Assembly (NCBI RefSeq): GCF_014636775.1
Contig: NZ_BMEQ01000007.1
Span: forward strand, 62,001 to 126,000
From: Kocuria dechangensis
GTDB lineage: Bacteria; Actinomycetota; Actinomycetes; Actinomycetales; Micrococcaceae
Reading direction: 5' to 3'
DNA length: 64,000 nucleotides
The position numbers and the translations under genes are program-made. Below the pieces are notes generated by a model. That model saw only the letters and a list, made by a program, of their open reading frames with translations, did not search any database and was not told the origin of the DNA. Positions 27,118 through 36,563 of the stretch are shown piece by piece (positions within the stretch are counted from its first letter, which is position 1; each line of letters opens with the position of its first letter).

Positions 27118-28599
27118 ATGACGACCAGCGCCTGGGGCCACGAGGAACCGACGTCGACCGAGCAGGGCGGGGCTGCCGATCTGATCGGCCTGGGCCGGCG
27201 GATCCGCTCGCTGCGCAAGGAGCGGGGGCTGACCCTCGCGGAGCTCGCCGAGCGCGCGGGCACGGCCACGTCGCAGCTGTCCGTGATCGAGAACGGCCGG
27301 CGCGAGCCCCGGCTGAGCCTGCTGCGGCGGCTGGCGGAGGTGCTGGGCACCAGCGTGGACGCCCTGCTCGGCGCCGCGCCCGCCAACCGGCGCGAGGCGC
27401 TGGAGATCCAGCTCGAGCGCACCCAGCGCTCCCCCTTCTACGAGCAGCTGGGCCTGCCCACGGTCCGCGTCAGCTCGGCGCTGTCCACCGAGGTGCTCGA
27501 GGCGCTCGTGGCCCTGCAGGAGAAGCTCGCGCAGGCGCTCGAGAAGAACTCGGCCACCCCGGAGGAGGCCCGCCGCGCCAACGTGCAGCTCCGGCGGCTG
27601 ATGCGGGAGCAGGACAACTACTTCCCGGACCTGGAGCAGGCCGCGAAGCAGCTGCTGACGCTCGGCGGCTACTCCTCGGGGCCGGTGTCCAACTCGACGA
27701 TCTCCGAGATGGTGGGCAAGCTCGGCTACAGCATCCACCACGTCACCGACCTGCCCCACTCCACCCGCTCCGTCACGGACCTGCTCAACAAGCGGATCTA
27801 CCTGGTGCAGAGCCCGCGCGCCGACCACGACCCCCGCGCCGTGCTCCTCCAGGCCGTGGGCCACCAGGTGCTCGGCCACGAGCCGCCCAAGGACTACGCC
27901 GAGTTCCTGTTCCAGCGGGTGCAGGCGAACTACTTCGCGGCGGCCGTCATGCTGCCCGAGGACAAGACCGTCCCCTTCCTCACGGAGGCGAAGAAGAACC
28001 GCGATCTTTTCCTGGAGGACCTCAAGGACCGGTTCGCGGTCTCGCACGAGACGGCCGGGCACCGCTTCACGAACCTGGCGACCCGGCACCTGGGCATCCG
28101 GACGCACTTCCACAAGGTCGACTCCTCCGGAGTGATCCACAAGGCGTACGAGAACAACGGTCTGGTCTTCCCCATGGACCACACCGGCGCGATCGAGGGC
28201 CAGATCTCGTGCCGGAAGTGGTCCGGGCGGACGGTGTTCGACCAGCCCAACCAGTTCACGGCGTTCGCCCAGTACACGGACACCCCGTCCGGGACCTTCT
28301 GGTGCTCCACCCGCACGGAGCTCTCGAGCCAGGGCGCGTTCTCGATCGGCGTGGGCGTCGCGTTCACCGACGCCCGCTGGTTCCGCGGCCGCGACACCCC
28401 GCACCGGACCGTCTCCACCTGTCCGGACCCCTCCTGCTGCCGGCGGCCGCCGGAGGAACTCAGCCGGGTCTGGGCGGGGCACGCCTGGCCGAACACCCGC
28501 GCCCAGTCCCACGTGCTCGCGGCCCTGCCCGAGGGCGCCTTCCCCGGCGTCGACGAGCGCGAGGTGTACGAGTTCCTCCAGGCGCACGACGACGCCTGA
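27118..28599 (+). CDS. ramB: RamB-type regulator of acetate metabolism
   Basis: A 493-residue DNA-binding protein. An XRE helix-turn-helix occupies about residues 27-75 (IRSLRKERGLTLAELAERAG, then TSQLSVIENGRREPRLSLL). An IrrE/ImmA-like domain follows, with the metal-site-like QAVGHQVLGHE at about 245. A C-terminal DUF2083 domain contains HFHKVDSSGVIHKAYENNG and a cysteine-bearing CPDPSCCRRPP stretch. This order is that of RamB, which represses isocitrate lyase, malate synthase and acetate-activation genes in the absence of acetate. Divergence from aceA and RamB-like sites in between support the assignment. The ATG follows a TATGGT box by six bases, so the message should be leaderless. Confidence 0.92.
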   Translation: MTTSAWGHEEPTSTEQGGAADLIGLGRRIRSLRKERGLTLAELAERAGTATSQLSVIENGRREPRLSLLRRLAEVLGTSVDALLGAAPANRREALEIQLERTQRSPFYEQLGLPTVRVSSALSTEVLEALVALQEKLAQALEKNSATPEEARRANVQLRRLMREQDNYFPDLEQAAKQLLTLGGYSSGPVSNSTISEMVGKLGYSIHHVTDLPHSTRSVTDLLNKRIYLVQSPRADHDPRAVLLQAVGHQVLGHEPPKDYAEFLFQRVQANYFAAAVMLPEDKTVPFLTEAKKNRDLFLEDLKDRFAVSHETAGHRFTNLATRHLGIRTHFHKVDSSGVIHKAYENNGLVFPMDHTGAIEGQISCRKWSGRTVFDQPNQFTAFAQYTDTPSGTFWCSTRTELSSQGAFSIGVGVAFTDARWFRGRDTPHRTVSTCPDPSCCRRPPEELSRVWAGHAWPNTRAQSHVLAALPEGAFPGVDEREVYEFLQAHDDA

Positions 28600-28740
28600 G
28601 CCGCCCACGCGACCGGCGGGACACCCCCTCCGAAGCTGGCAACACGCCGGGGGCGGGCGTACAGTTGACCGGGACCTTTGTCCCTCCCATCCCCCTGGCC
28701 GCTGCGCTCCACCGGGCCGGCGCCGGGCGGAAAGGACGCC

Positions 28741-30249
28741 ATGACCCAAGAGATATCCCAGACGATCGCGATCGTCATCTACTTCGCCGGCATGATCGCG
28801 ATCGGGCTGTACGCCAACAGCAGGACCAAGAACCTCGACGACTACATGCTCGGCGGGCGCAACCTCAAGCCGGGCGTGGCGGCCCTCAGCGCCGGCGCCT
28901 CCGACATGTCGGGCTGGCTCCTCCTGGGCCTGCCGGGCGCGGTCTACGTGTCGGGTCTGGTGGAGGCGTGGATCGCCATCGGCCTGACCGTCGGTGCCTG
29001 GGTGAACTGGAAGTTCATCGCCCCGCGGCTGCGCTCCTACACCGAGGTCTCCCACAACTCGATCACCATCCCCTCCTTCCTGGACAACCGCCTCAAGGGC
29101 GGGTCGCGGCTCCTGCGGATCGTCTCCGGGCTCATCATTCTGGTGTTCTTCACGTTCTACGTCTCGTCCGGCATGGTCGCGGGCGGGCTCTTCTTCCAGT
29201 CCTCCTTCGGCTCGACGTACCACGTGGGCATGCTGCTGGTCGTCGCCGTGACCATCTCGTACACGCTCTTCGGCGGGTTCCTCGGCGCCACCTACACCGA
29301 CGTCGCCCAGGGCCTGCTGATGTTCGCGGCCCTGCTGCTCGTGCCGATCGTCGGCGTGATCAACGTCGGGGGCTTCGGCCCGATGGCGGAGCGGATCACG
29401 GCCGTCAACCCCGACGCCCTGTCCCTCGTGTCGGGCGCCACCGCGGTCGGCGTCATCTCCGCGCTCGCGTGGGGCCTGGGCTACTTCGGCCAGCCGCACA
29501 TCATCGTCCGCTTCATGGCCATGCGCTCCCCCGCGGACGCCAAGCAGGGCCGCCGGATCGGGCTCTCCTGGATGATCCTCAGCGTGCTCGGCGCCATCGC
29601 CACGGCGCTCGTGGGCATCGCCTACTACGGCAACCGCCCGGACGAGTCCCCCACCGACCCCGAGTCCGTGTTCCTGGACCTGGCGCAGGTGTTCTTCCAC
29701 CCGGTCATCGCCGGCTTCGTCCTGGCCGCCGTGCTCGCGGCGATCATGTCCACGGTGTCCTCCCAGCTCATCGTCTCCTCCTCCGCCCTGGTGGAGGACC
29801 TGTACAAGCTGACCGTCAAGCGGCCCCCGTCGGAGCGCAAGCAGGTGTGGATGGGCCGTGCGGGCGTCGGCCTGGTCGCCCTCGTGGCCACCGTCCTGGC
29901 CTGGGAGCAGAACAACACGATCCTCGGCCTGGTGGCCTTCGCGTGGGCCGGCTTCGGCGCCTCCTTCGGCCCGATCGTGATCCTGTCCCTGTTCTGGCGC
30001 AAGCTCACGAACGCGGGCGCCATCACCGGCATGATCCTGGGCGCGGTCACCGTGTTCGTGTGGACCACGACCCCGTGGGCCGATCTCTACGAGATCATCC
30101 CCGGCTTCGTCGTCAGCACCGTGGCCGCGATCGTCGTGTCGCTGCTCACCTACCGGCGCGACGAGGACATCGAGCGCGAGTTCGACGCCGCGGTGCGCCT
30201 GGCGCACGCCGCCGAGGACGAGATGAAGGCGGCCAAGGCCGGGGCCTGA
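28741..30249 (+). CDS. putP: Sodium/proline symporter
   Basis: A 502-residue sodium:solute symporter with about thirteen membrane helices. PutP features are clear: LGGRNLKPGVAALSAGASDMSGWLL near residue 40-63 (sodium and proline contacts), LRSYTEVSHNSITIPSFL, and AAIMSTVSSQLIVSSSALVED at about 335-355. The C-terminus is charged and cytoplasmic. It imports proline for carbon, nitrogen or osmoprotection. GGAAAGGA is a good ribosome site for the ATG. TACAGT at about 28660 could be the promoter, giving a leader of about 75 bases. It stands alone, with a terminator behind it. Confidence 0.94.
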   Translation: MTQEISQTIAIVIYFAGMIAIGLYANSRTKNLDDYMLGGRNLKPGVAALSAGASDMSGWLLLGLPGAVYVSGLVEAWIAIGLTVGAWVNWKFIAPRLRSYTEVSHNSITIPSFLDNRLKGGSRLLRIVSGLIILVFFTFYVSSGMVAGGLFFQSSFGSTYHVGMLLVVAVTISYTLFGGFLGATYTDVAQGLLMFAALLLVPIVGVINVGGFGPMAERITAVNPDALSLVSGATAVGVISALAWGLGYFGQPHIIVRFMAMRSPADAKQGRRIGLSWMILSVLGAIATALVGIAYYGNRPDESPTDPESVFLDLAQVFFHPVIAGFVLAAVLAAIMSTVSSQLIVSSSALVEDLYKLTVKRPPSERKQVWMGRAGVGLVALVATVLAWEQNNTILGLVAFAWAGFGASFGPIVILSLFWRKLTNAGAITGMILGAVTVFVWTTTPWADLYEIIPGFVVSTVAAIVVSLLTYRRDEDIEREFDAAVRLAHAAEDEMKAAKAGA

Positions 30250-30272
30250 TCCGCCGATCCCTCCCCCGACGA

Positions 30273-30306
30273 CCGGTGGCCCGTCCCTGCAGGGACGGGC
30301 CACCGG
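30273..30306. terminator. Stem-loop terminator, putP/ldh
   Basis: A 15-bp perfect stem (CCGGTGGCCCGTCCC and complement) around TGCA sits between the convergent putP and ldh genes and can act on both strands. Confidence 0.8.
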
Positions 30307-30357
30307 TCCCTGTCGTCACCGGTCCTCCCGGCAGCCGGCCTCCGGGCGCCGGCGCGC

Positions 30358-31326
30358 TCAGTGGCCGATCGTCTCCAGCGTCCGCCGGATGGCCTCCGCG
30401 GAGCGGTGGAGCAGCGTCAGCTCCTGGGCGTCCATGGGCACCCGCAGGAGCTCGACGACGCCCTGCCGCGCCACGACCGAGGGCACGGACAGGGCCACCC
30501 CGCTGATCCCGCGGTAGTCCTCGAGCACCGTGGACACCGGCAGGACGGCGTGCTCGTCGCCGATCACCGCCTCGGCCACGCGCACCCCGGCCAGGCCGAT
30601 CGCGTAGTTGGTGGCGCCCTTGCCGGCGATCACGGTGTAGGCGGCGTTGACCACCTGGTCGGTGAGCTGCGCGAGCCGCTCCTCCGTGAAGGGGCGCCGC
30701 CCGTCCACGCTCCACTCGCGCAGCGGGACCTGGCCGATGTTGGCGCTCGACCACAGCGGGAACTCGCTGTCCCCGTGCTCCCCCACGATGGTCGCGTGCA
30801 CGCTGGTGGTGGACACCCCGCCCTCCTCGGCCAGCAGCCAGCGCAGGCGGGAGGTGTCCAGCACCGTGCCGGAGGCCAGGACCCGGGACGACGGCAGGCC
30901 GCTGATGCGCTGCGCGACCACCGTGAGCACGTCGCACGGATTGGTCACCAGCACGTAGACGGCGTCGGGCGCCTGCTCGAGCAGCCGGGGCAGGAGGCCC
31001 TCTAGGATGGCGGCGTTGGCCCCGGCGAGGTCCATCCGGGTCTGCCCGGGCCTCTGCTTGGCCCCGGCGGTGATCAGCACGACGTCGGAGCCGGCGAGCA
31101 CCGCGACGTCGTCGGAGCCCGTCACCCGGGACCCGGGCGTGAACATGGTGCCGTGGGCGAGGTCGAGGGCCTCGGCCCGGACCTTGTCGGGGTTGAGGTC
31201 GTAGAGAGCGACGTCCCGGGCCGCGCCCCGGATCAGGGCGGCGTAGGCGAGGGACGTGCCCACGGAGCCGGCGCCGACCACGCCGATCTTCGAGCGGGCG
31301 GCGACCGCGGGGGTGGACTCGGACAC
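30358..31326 (-). CDS. ldh: L-lactate dehydrogenase
   Basis: A 322-residue NAD-dependent enzyme interconverting pyruvate and L-lactate. [19 protein letters not shown] is the NAD fold. The loop residue pattern [13 protein letters not shown] carries the glutamine that favours pyruvate over oxaloacetate and so separates it from malate dehydrogenase. VTNPCDVLT follows, and the active histidine lies in VGEHGDSEF (about residues 180-188). The GTG start has a strong GGAGGAG five bases upstream. It is a single-gene unit, flanked by hairpins that separate it from putP and from the CitE-like gene. Confidence 0.94.
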   Translation of the reverse strand: MSESTPAVAARSKIGVVGAGSVGTSLAYAALIRGAARDVALYDLNPDKVRAEALDLAHGTMFTPGSRVTGSDDVAVLAGSDVVLITAGAKQRPGQTRMDLAGANAAILEGLLPRLLEQAPDAVYVLVTNPCDVLTVVAQRISGLPSSRVLASGTVLDTSRLRWLLAEEGGVSTTSVHATIVGEHGDSEFPLWSSANIGQVPLREWSVDGRRPFTEERLAQLTDQVVNAAYTVIAGKGATNYAIGLAGVRVAEAVIGDEHAVLPVSTVLEDYRGISGVALSVPSVVARQGVVELLRVPMDAQELTLLHRSAEAIRRTLETIGH

Positions 31327-31397
31327 AGGGGCTCCTCCGGTTCGGCGACGGGCGCTCCGCCCGACTCCATCCTGCGCCACCCGGGCCGGGCACGGAA

Positions 31398-31437
31398 GGA
31401 CCGGTGGGCGCCGTGTCTGCACGGCGCCCACCGGTCC
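31398..31437 (-). terminator. 18-bp stem-loop after the CitE-like gene
   Basis: Perfect 18-bp arms starting GGACCGGTGGGCGCCGTG enclose TCTG. This is the longest perfect stem in the window. It lies between the CitE-like stop codon and the ldh start. Confidence 0.8.
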
Positions 31438-31504
31438 TCGGAACGCGCGGGCAGGGGGTGCGCTGCCACGCGAGACGGGGCCGGGGCGGCCCCTCACCAC
31501 CGGA

Positions 31505-32473
31505 TCAGCAGTGGTACGTGTCGGTCGGCGCCTCGAAGTGGACGTCGTAGCCCTCGGGGACGGTCAGGCCGAAAGCGTTGGCCAGGCCCAGGATCTTCCT
31601 GGCGCGGGCGAGCCGGGGCAGGTCGGAGCCGTTGCGGATCTCCCCGCCGTCGGCGTCGAACTCCTGCAGGAACTCGGTGGCCCAGGACATCTCGGACAGG
31701 GACGGGCTCAGGCCCTCGTTGACCGTGGCGGTCTGCTCGGGCATCAGGCACAGCTTGCCGGTCATCCCGAACTCCAGGGTCACCCCCGTGGCCTCGGCCA
31801 GCTTGGGGCCGAGCGCGCCGACGGCCGGGCCGTCGATCGGGCCGGGCAGGTTGGCCGCGCGGGAGGCGATGGTGAACTGCGAGCGGGTGTAGGCCAGCGT
31901 CATCGGGCTCTCGCCGAAGCCGGTGTCGCGGCGGAAGTCGCCGAGCCCGAAGCCGAGCCGGTAGGTGGAGCGGGCGCCGGCGATCGCCTGCAGGTTCTGC
32001 ACCCCGCGGGCGGTCTCCACGAGCGCGACGATCTTCGTGTCCTTGAGCAGCTCCGCGGTGCGGGTGACGTGCTCCGGGGACTCCACCATCGCGAGCATGA
32101 CCCCCTCGAGGCCGCGGACGCCGGCGAGGGCGCGGAGGTCCTCCTCCCACCACTGGGTGCCGAAGCCGTTGACCCGGACCCACGCCCGGTTCTGCACGCC
32201 GTGCTCGTCCTGGTCGTCGAGCCAGCTGATGACGTTGCGGCGGGCACGCCCCTTGTCCTTGGGCGCGACCGAGTCCTCGATGTCCAGGACGACGACGTCC
32301 GCCGCGCTTGCCTTCGCCACCGCGAAACGCTCGGCCTGGGCGCCGTTGACGAGCAGCCAGGAGCGGGCGAGCTCCGGGCCGACCGCGGGGGCTGCGACCT
32401 GGGGGACCAGCGGCAGGGAGGAGGTGGTCGGGGCGGTGGTCGTCGAGGTGGACTCGATCGAGGTGGCAGTCAT
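31505..32473 (-). CDS. CitE-like HpcH/HpaI-family CoA-ester lyase
   Basis: A 322-residue TIM-barrel protein of the citrate lyase beta/malyl-CoA lyase family. Family landmarks are [45 protein letters not shown] and [18 protein letters not shown]. Several differ from the usual consensus: [10 protein letters not shown] replaces the RSxLxVPG start, FGLGD replaces the usual FGxED, and MPEQ replaces HPxQ. A 35-residue Thr/Ser-rich N-terminal extension precedes the domain. CitD and CitF partners are absent, so it is not part of classical citrate lyase; a stand-alone CoA-ester lyase or thioesterase is more likely. The ATG is the first in frame; no strong ribosome site is seen. A hairpin terminates it. 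Confidence 0.75.
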   Translation of the reverse strand: MTATSIESTSTTTAPTTSSLPLVPQVAAPAVGPELARSWLLVNGAQAERFAVAKASAADVVVLDIEDSVAPKDKGRARRNVISWLDDQDEHGVQNRAWVRVNGFGTQWWEEDLRALAGVRGLEGVMLAMVESPEHVTRTAELLKDTKIVALVETARGVQNLQAIAGARSTYRLGFGLGDFRRDTGFGESPMTLAYTRSQFTIASRAANLPGPIDGPAVGALGPKLAEATGVTLEFGMTGKLCLMPEQTATVNEGLSPSLSEMSWATEFLQEFDADGGEIRNGSDLPRLARARKILGLANAFGLTVPEGYDVHFEAPTDTYHC

Positions 32474-32745
32474 GAGTGCGTACCTGTTCCGTGTGGTGCT
32501 GCGTGAAGCAGTGCGGGTGCGTGCCGGGGCGCCCGAGATCTGGGGCGGGTGCTCCTCGGCGGAACCGTGACCGGCGACGGCCCGCGGGAACGATCGCGTC
32601 GCGGGGGTCCGTCGGGTCCGTGCCTCGGGCCGGGGGTCGCAAGGTGGGCGAGCCGGTCCGTGCGTGCTGGATAGACGCGCATCGGCAGGTGCGGTAACAC
32701 CATGGTAACGCAGATCACAGCGCCGCACCACCCGCGCGGGGCGGC
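32474..32745. other. Gap between hrpB and the CitE-like gene
   Basis: This 272-base region contains no convincing gene. It includes direct repeats of GGTAAC at 32693-32698 and 32704-32709, an 11-bp period around a CCATGG centre. They sit just behind hrpB and about 220 bases upstream of the CitE-like start. They could be an operator; otherwise the region looks unstructured. Confidence 0.35.
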
Positions 32746-35328
32746 TCAGGCGCGCCGCTTGGTCCGGGCGGTGGCGGGCGCCGTCCACGGGTCCTCCGGC
32801 CACGGGTGCTTCGGGTAGCGCCCGCGCATCTCGGCGCGCACCTGCGCGTAGGGCCCCGACCAGAACGACGCGAGGTCGTCGGTGACCGCGAGCGGCCGGC
32901 CGGCCGGGGAGAGCAGGTGGAAGAGGATGGGCACCCGCCCGTCGGCCACCGCCGGGGACGCGGCCCACCCGAAGCACTCCTGCAGCTTGACGCTCACCAC
33001 GGGCCGGCCGCCGGGGTCGTCGGCGGCGGGGTAGGAGATCCGCACCCGCGAGCCGCTGGCCACGCCCAGGCGCTCCGGGGCGAGCCCGTCGAGCCGGGCG
33101 GCCTCGGGCCAGGGCAGCAGCCGGCGCAGGGGGTCCGTGAGGTCGGTGCGGGCGGTCCGGGCGCCGTCGGCGAGGGCGTCGAGCTCCGGCGCGAGCCACT
33201 CGTCGAGCCGCGCGAGGAGCGCGTCGTCGCCCACGTCCGGCCACGGGTCCCCGAGGTGGTGGTGGAGCAGGGCCAGCCTGCGGCGGAGCTGGTCGGCCGC
33301 CGCGGACCAGCCGAGGAGGTCGAGGCCCCGGTCCGCGACGGCGGCCCGCACGGCTCCCCGGGCCGCCGCCGGGGTGGGGCGCACGGGGGTGGCGGACAGC
33401 TCCACGGCCCCGAGCGCCCGGACCCGGCGGGCGGTGACGCGCCCCGCGTCGAAGCTGGCCCGCACCTCGTCGCTCAGGAGGTGCTCGGCGCTGCGCTCGG
33501 CGACGGCCCGGTCGATGGCCGCCGCGGCACGGATCACGGCACCGGTGCCGGCGGCGGCCCGCCCCGCCGCGCGGGTGACGTCGGCGACCGCCAGCCACTC
33601 GTGGCCGGCGAGGGCGCTGCCCGCCGGCAGCCCGGCGCGCGTGCCGGAGGCGAGCAGGTAGGTGTCCCCCACCTTCCGGGCGATCCGGTCGGGCAGGGCG
33701 AGGGCGACGACGGCGCCCGCGGCCGTCTCCGCCGGCGGGGCGCCGCCGGCGGCGGGAGGGGCCCCGGCCGGGGCCGTCGCGGGGAGTTCCTCGGCGATCG
33801 CGCGGAGGCGCCGCGCCTCGTCGGCCCAGCGGCGGGCGCCCGGGGCGCGGCCCGAGCGCAGGTCGGCGAGCAGCCGCGCCAGGTCCCCTCCGGGCGGGCG
33901 GTGGTCGTCCGAGACCATGGCGACCACCTCGGCCGCGGTGCGGGCCCCGACCGTCCGGGCGCCGTCCAGCAGACCGCGGGCCAGCCGGGGGTCGACGGGC
34001 ACCCGGGCGAGCAGCCGGCCGGTGGCCGTGGCACGGCCGTCCTCGTCGAGGGCGCCGAGGCCGTGCAGGACCTCGACCGCGTCGGCCAGGGCCCCCGCCG
34101 GCAGCGGGTCGGGCAGGGACATGCCCCGGCCGCCCGGGGCGCCCCAGCAGGCGAGCAGGAGGACGGCGCCCGTGAGGTCGGCGGCGGCCAGCTCGGGGGT
34201 GAGGTGGGCGGGCATCGCGGCCCACGTCCGCTCGTCGTAGCAGCGCACCACCTCGCCGGGGCCGAGGCGGGCGGCCCGGCCGGCGCGCTGCTCGGCCGAG
34301 GCGCGGGACGCGGCCACGGTGACGAGGCCGGTCATGCCGCGGCCGGCGTCGCGCCGGGGCTCGCGGGACAGGCCCGAGTCCACGACCAGGCGCACGCCGG
34401 GCACGGTCAGCGACGACTCCGCGAGGGAGGTCGAGACGACGACGCGGGGCGGCTCGCCGGGCCCCCTCCCGGCGGTGGCACGGTCCTGCTCGGCCGGCTC
34501 GACCCGCCCGTGCAGCTCGAGCACCTCGACGCCGCGGACCCGCTCCCGCAGCCGCCCTGCGACCTGGGCGACCTCCCAGGCCCCGGGCACGAAGACGAGG
34601 GCGTCCGTGGCGGCGTCCCGGGCCAGGGCCTCGGCGTGGGCGGCGGCCGCGGTCCGGGCGACGTGGTCGAGGAACTCCCGGGTCACCCCGCGCTCGTCCG
34701 TGCGCCGGCCGGGTGCGGGCGTCCACCGGACCGTGAGCGGGTGGAGGGCCGCGGGGCAGTCGACGACCGGGGCCGGGGCGCCGTCGCCCAGCAGGGCGGC
34801 GAAGCGCGGGGCGTCCAGGGTCGCGGACATGGCGACGAGCACGAGGTCCTCGCGCAGCTGCCGGACGTCGGCGAGCATGCCGACCAGCAGGTCGGACTCG
34901 AGGCCGCGCTCGTGGACCTCGTCGAGGACCACGGCGCCCACGCCGGGCAGCTCCGGGTCCTGCAGGAGCCGGCGCAGGAGGACGCCGGGGGTGACGAACT
35001 CGACGAGGGTGCGCGCGCCGGTGCGCCGGTCCCCGCGGACGGTGTGGCCCACGAGGTCGCCGACGCCGGTGCCGGCCAGGTGGGCCAGCCGACGGGCGGC
35101 GGAGCGTGCGGCGACCCGGCGCGGCTGGGTGACGACCACGCGGCCGGCGCCTCCGCGCCCGTGCAGGAGGTCGGCCACGAGCGGGGGCACCAGCGTGGTC
35201 TTGCCGCTGCCGGGCGGGGCCTGGACCACGGCGGTCCCGCCGGCCAGCGCCGCGCGGAGGTCGTCGAGCACGCCGGCGACGGGCAGGCCGGCGCCGATCC
35301 GGGCGAGGTCGAAGGGGGTGGGGCTCAC
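32746..35328 (-). CDS. hrpB: ATP-dependent helicase HrpB
   Basis: An 860-residue DEAH-type helicase of unknown physiological role in most bacteria. Walker A APPGSGKTT is at residues 37-45, the helicase box DEVH at 136-139 and SAT at 168-170. The second RecA domain carries VVVSTSLAESSLTVPGV and SRASAEQRAGRAARLGPG. The HrpB C-terminal domain is recognisable by LHHHLGDPWPDVGDDALL, SYPAADDPGGRPVVSVKLQECFG and GRYPKHPWPEDPW. The length is typical. The GTG start lies six bases after a weak GACACT -10-like hexamer. It is divergent from menB across a gap with 31-bp tandem repeats. Confidence 0.93.
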   Translation of the reverse strand: MSPTPFDLARIGAGLPVAGVLDDLRAALAGGTAVVQAPPGSGKTTLVPPLVADLLHGRGGAGRVVVTQPRRVAARSAARRLAHLAGTGVGDLVGHTVRGDRRTGARTLVEFVTPGVLLRRLLQDPELPGVGAVVLDEVHERGLESDLLVGMLADVRQLREDLVLVAMSATLDAPRFAALLGDGAPAPVVDCPAALHPLTVRWTPAPGRRTDERGVTREFLDHVARTAAAAHAEALARDAATDALVFVPGAWEVAQVAGRLRERVRGVEVLELHGRVEPAEQDRATAGRGPGEPPRVVVSTSLAESSLTVPGVRLVVDSGLSREPRRDAGRGMTGLVTVAASRASAEQRAGRAARLGPGEVVRCYDERTWAAMPAHLTPELAAADLTGAVLLLACWGAPGGRGMSLPDPLPAGALADAVEVLHGLGALDEDGRATATGRLLARVPVDPRLARGLLDGARTVGARTAAEVVAMVSDDHRPPGGDLARLLADLRSGRAPGARRWADEARRLRAIAEELPATAPAGAPPAAGGAPPAETAAGAVVALALPDRIARKVGDTYLLASGTRAGLPAGSALAGHEWLAVADVTRAAGRAAAGTGAVIRAAAAIDRAVAERSAEHLLSDEVRASFDAGRVTARRVRALGAVELSATPVRPTPAAARGAVRAAVADRGLDLLGWSAAADQLRRRLALLHHHLGDPWPDVGDDALLARLDEWLAPELDALADGARTARTDLTDPLRRLLPWPEAARLDGLAPERLGVASGSRVRISYPAADDPGGRPVVSVKLQECFGWAASPAVADGRVPILFHLLSPAGRPLAVTDDLASFWSGPYAQVRAEMRGRYPKHPWPEDPWTAPATARTKRRA

Positions 35329-35355
35329 CGCTCCAGTGTCTCACCGGCGGCTGCG

Positions 35356-35448
35356 GCCCGGCGCGGTGCCCGAGGGGCCGCGATCGGCCCGGCGGCCGCG
35401 CCGAGGGGTCCCGACCAGCCCGGCCACCGCGCCGAGGGGTCGGCATCC
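35356..35448. repeat. Three tandem 31-bp repeats, hrpB/menB gap
   Basis: Units at 35356-35386, 35387-35417 and 35418-35448 all start GCCCGGC and contain CCGAGGGG at the same offset. The second and third share GCGCCGAGGGGTC. Part of the last unit (35433-35446) is repeated in inverted form at 35477-35489 (ATGCGACCCCTCG), so a stem-loop with a 30-base loop is possible. Confidence 0.6.
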
Positions 35449-35555
35449 GCCGGAATGCGCGACGGATGGCGGCAGCATGCGACCCCTCGCCGCACGGGCC
35501 CGCGATCAGGCCGGCGCGCGGCCCGGCCGGCAGGATCCCGGAGCGCGAGCCGTCG

Positions 35556-35561
35556 TAGACT
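35556..35561 (+). promoter_or_regulatory. TANNNT -10 element before menB
   Basis: TAGACT ends seven bases before the menB GTG. CGGAGGC lies between them, with the purines only one base from the start codon. Confidence 0.5.
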
Positions 35562-35568
35562 CGGAGGC

Positions 35569-36540
35569 GTGAGCGAACCGGCACAGCACCCCACCGACCT
35601 GCCCGAGCGCGTCTCGGAGATCTTCGACCCGGCCCAGTGGCGGACGGTCGACGGCTTCGAGGACCTGAGGGACATCACCTACCACCGCGGCGTGGAGCGC
35701 GACGCGGACGGTGCCGTCGTGCGGGACCTGCCGTGGGTGCGGATCGCCTTCCACCGCCCCGAGGTCCGCAACGCCTTCCGGCCCGGCACCGTGGACGAGC
35801 TCTACCGCACGCTCGACCACGCCCGGATGAGCTCCGATGTGGGCGCGGTGATCCTCACCGGCAACGGCCCCTCCCCGAAGGACGGCGGCTGGGCCTTCTG
35901 CTCCGGCGGGGACCAGCGCGTCCGCGGCCGCGACGGCTACCGGTACGCGGAGGGCGAGACCGCCGAGTCCATCGACCCCGCTCGCGCCGGCCGGCTGCAC
36001 ATCCTCGAGGTGCAGCGGCTGATCCGCACCATGCCGAAGGTCGTCATCGCGGCGGTCTCCGGGTGGGCCGCGGGCGGCGGGCACTCGCTGCACGTGGTCT
36101 GCGATCTCACGATCGCCTCCCGCGAGCACGGGCGGTTCAAGCAGACCGACGCCACCGTGGGCTCCTTCGACGCCGGCTACGGCTCCGCGCTGCTCGCCCG
36201 GCAGGTGGGGCAGAAGGCCGCCCGCGAGATCTTCTTCCTGGCCCGCGAGTACGACGCCGAGCGGATGCGCGCGATGGGCGCCGTCAACGAGGTGGTCCCG
36301 CACGCCGAGCTGGAGGCCACCGCCATCGGCTACGCCCGGGACGTCGCGGCGCAGTCCCCGCAGGCGATCCGGATGCTGAAGTTCGCGTTCAACCTGCCGG
36401 ACGACGGCATGGTGGGCCAGCAGGTCTTCGCCGGCGAGGCCACCCGCATGGCGTACATGACCGACGAGGCCGTGGAGGGCCGGGACGCGTTCCTGGGCAA
36501 GCGCGACCCGGACTGGTCCGGCTTCCCCTACTACTTCTGA
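35569..36540 (+). CDS. menB: 1,4-Dihydroxy-2-naphthoyl-CoA synthase
   Basis: A 323-residue crotonase-family enzyme that closes the second ring of the naphthoquinone from o-succinylbenzoyl-CoA. Diagnostic segments are GGWAFCSGGDQRVRGRDGY, AAVSGWAAGGGHSLHVVCDLTIAS (oxyanion hole) and DATVGSFDAGYGSALLARQVG, and it ends in SGFPYYF. The N-terminal extension of about 35 residues is usual in actinobacterial MenB. The GTG start follows a TAGACT box. menE begins 23 bases after the stop and menA 95 bases after menE, making a menB-menE-menA unit. Confidence 0.95.
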   Translation: MSEPAQHPTDLPERVSEIFDPAQWRTVDGFEDLRDITYHRGVERDADGAVVRDLPWVRIAFHRPEVRNAFRPGTVDELYRTLDHARMSSDVGAVILTGNGPSPKDGGWAFCSGGDQRVRGRDGYRYAEGETAESIDPARAGRLHILEVQRLIRTMPKVVIAAVSGWAAGGGHSLHVVCDLTIASREHGRFKQTDATVGSFDAGYGSALLARQVGQKAAREIFFLAREYDAERMRAMGAVNEVVPHAELEATAIGYARDVAAQSPQAIRMLKFAFNLPDDGMVGQQVFAGEATRMAYMTDEAVEGRDAFLGKRDPDWSGFPYYF

Positions 36541-36563
36541 GCCGGGCGAGGAGGAGGGCCGGG

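Noticed and set aside
27004-30303. 1099-codon minus-strand frame opposite ramB and putP
   Set aside because: Both sense-strand proteins are complete and recognisable; the antisense frame is His/Gly/Asp/Arg-rich with no recognisable domain.
31505-32473. Citrate lyase beta subunit (citE) as a firm name
   Set aside because: The acyl carrier and alpha subunits are absent and several motif positions differ, so only the superfamily is assigned.
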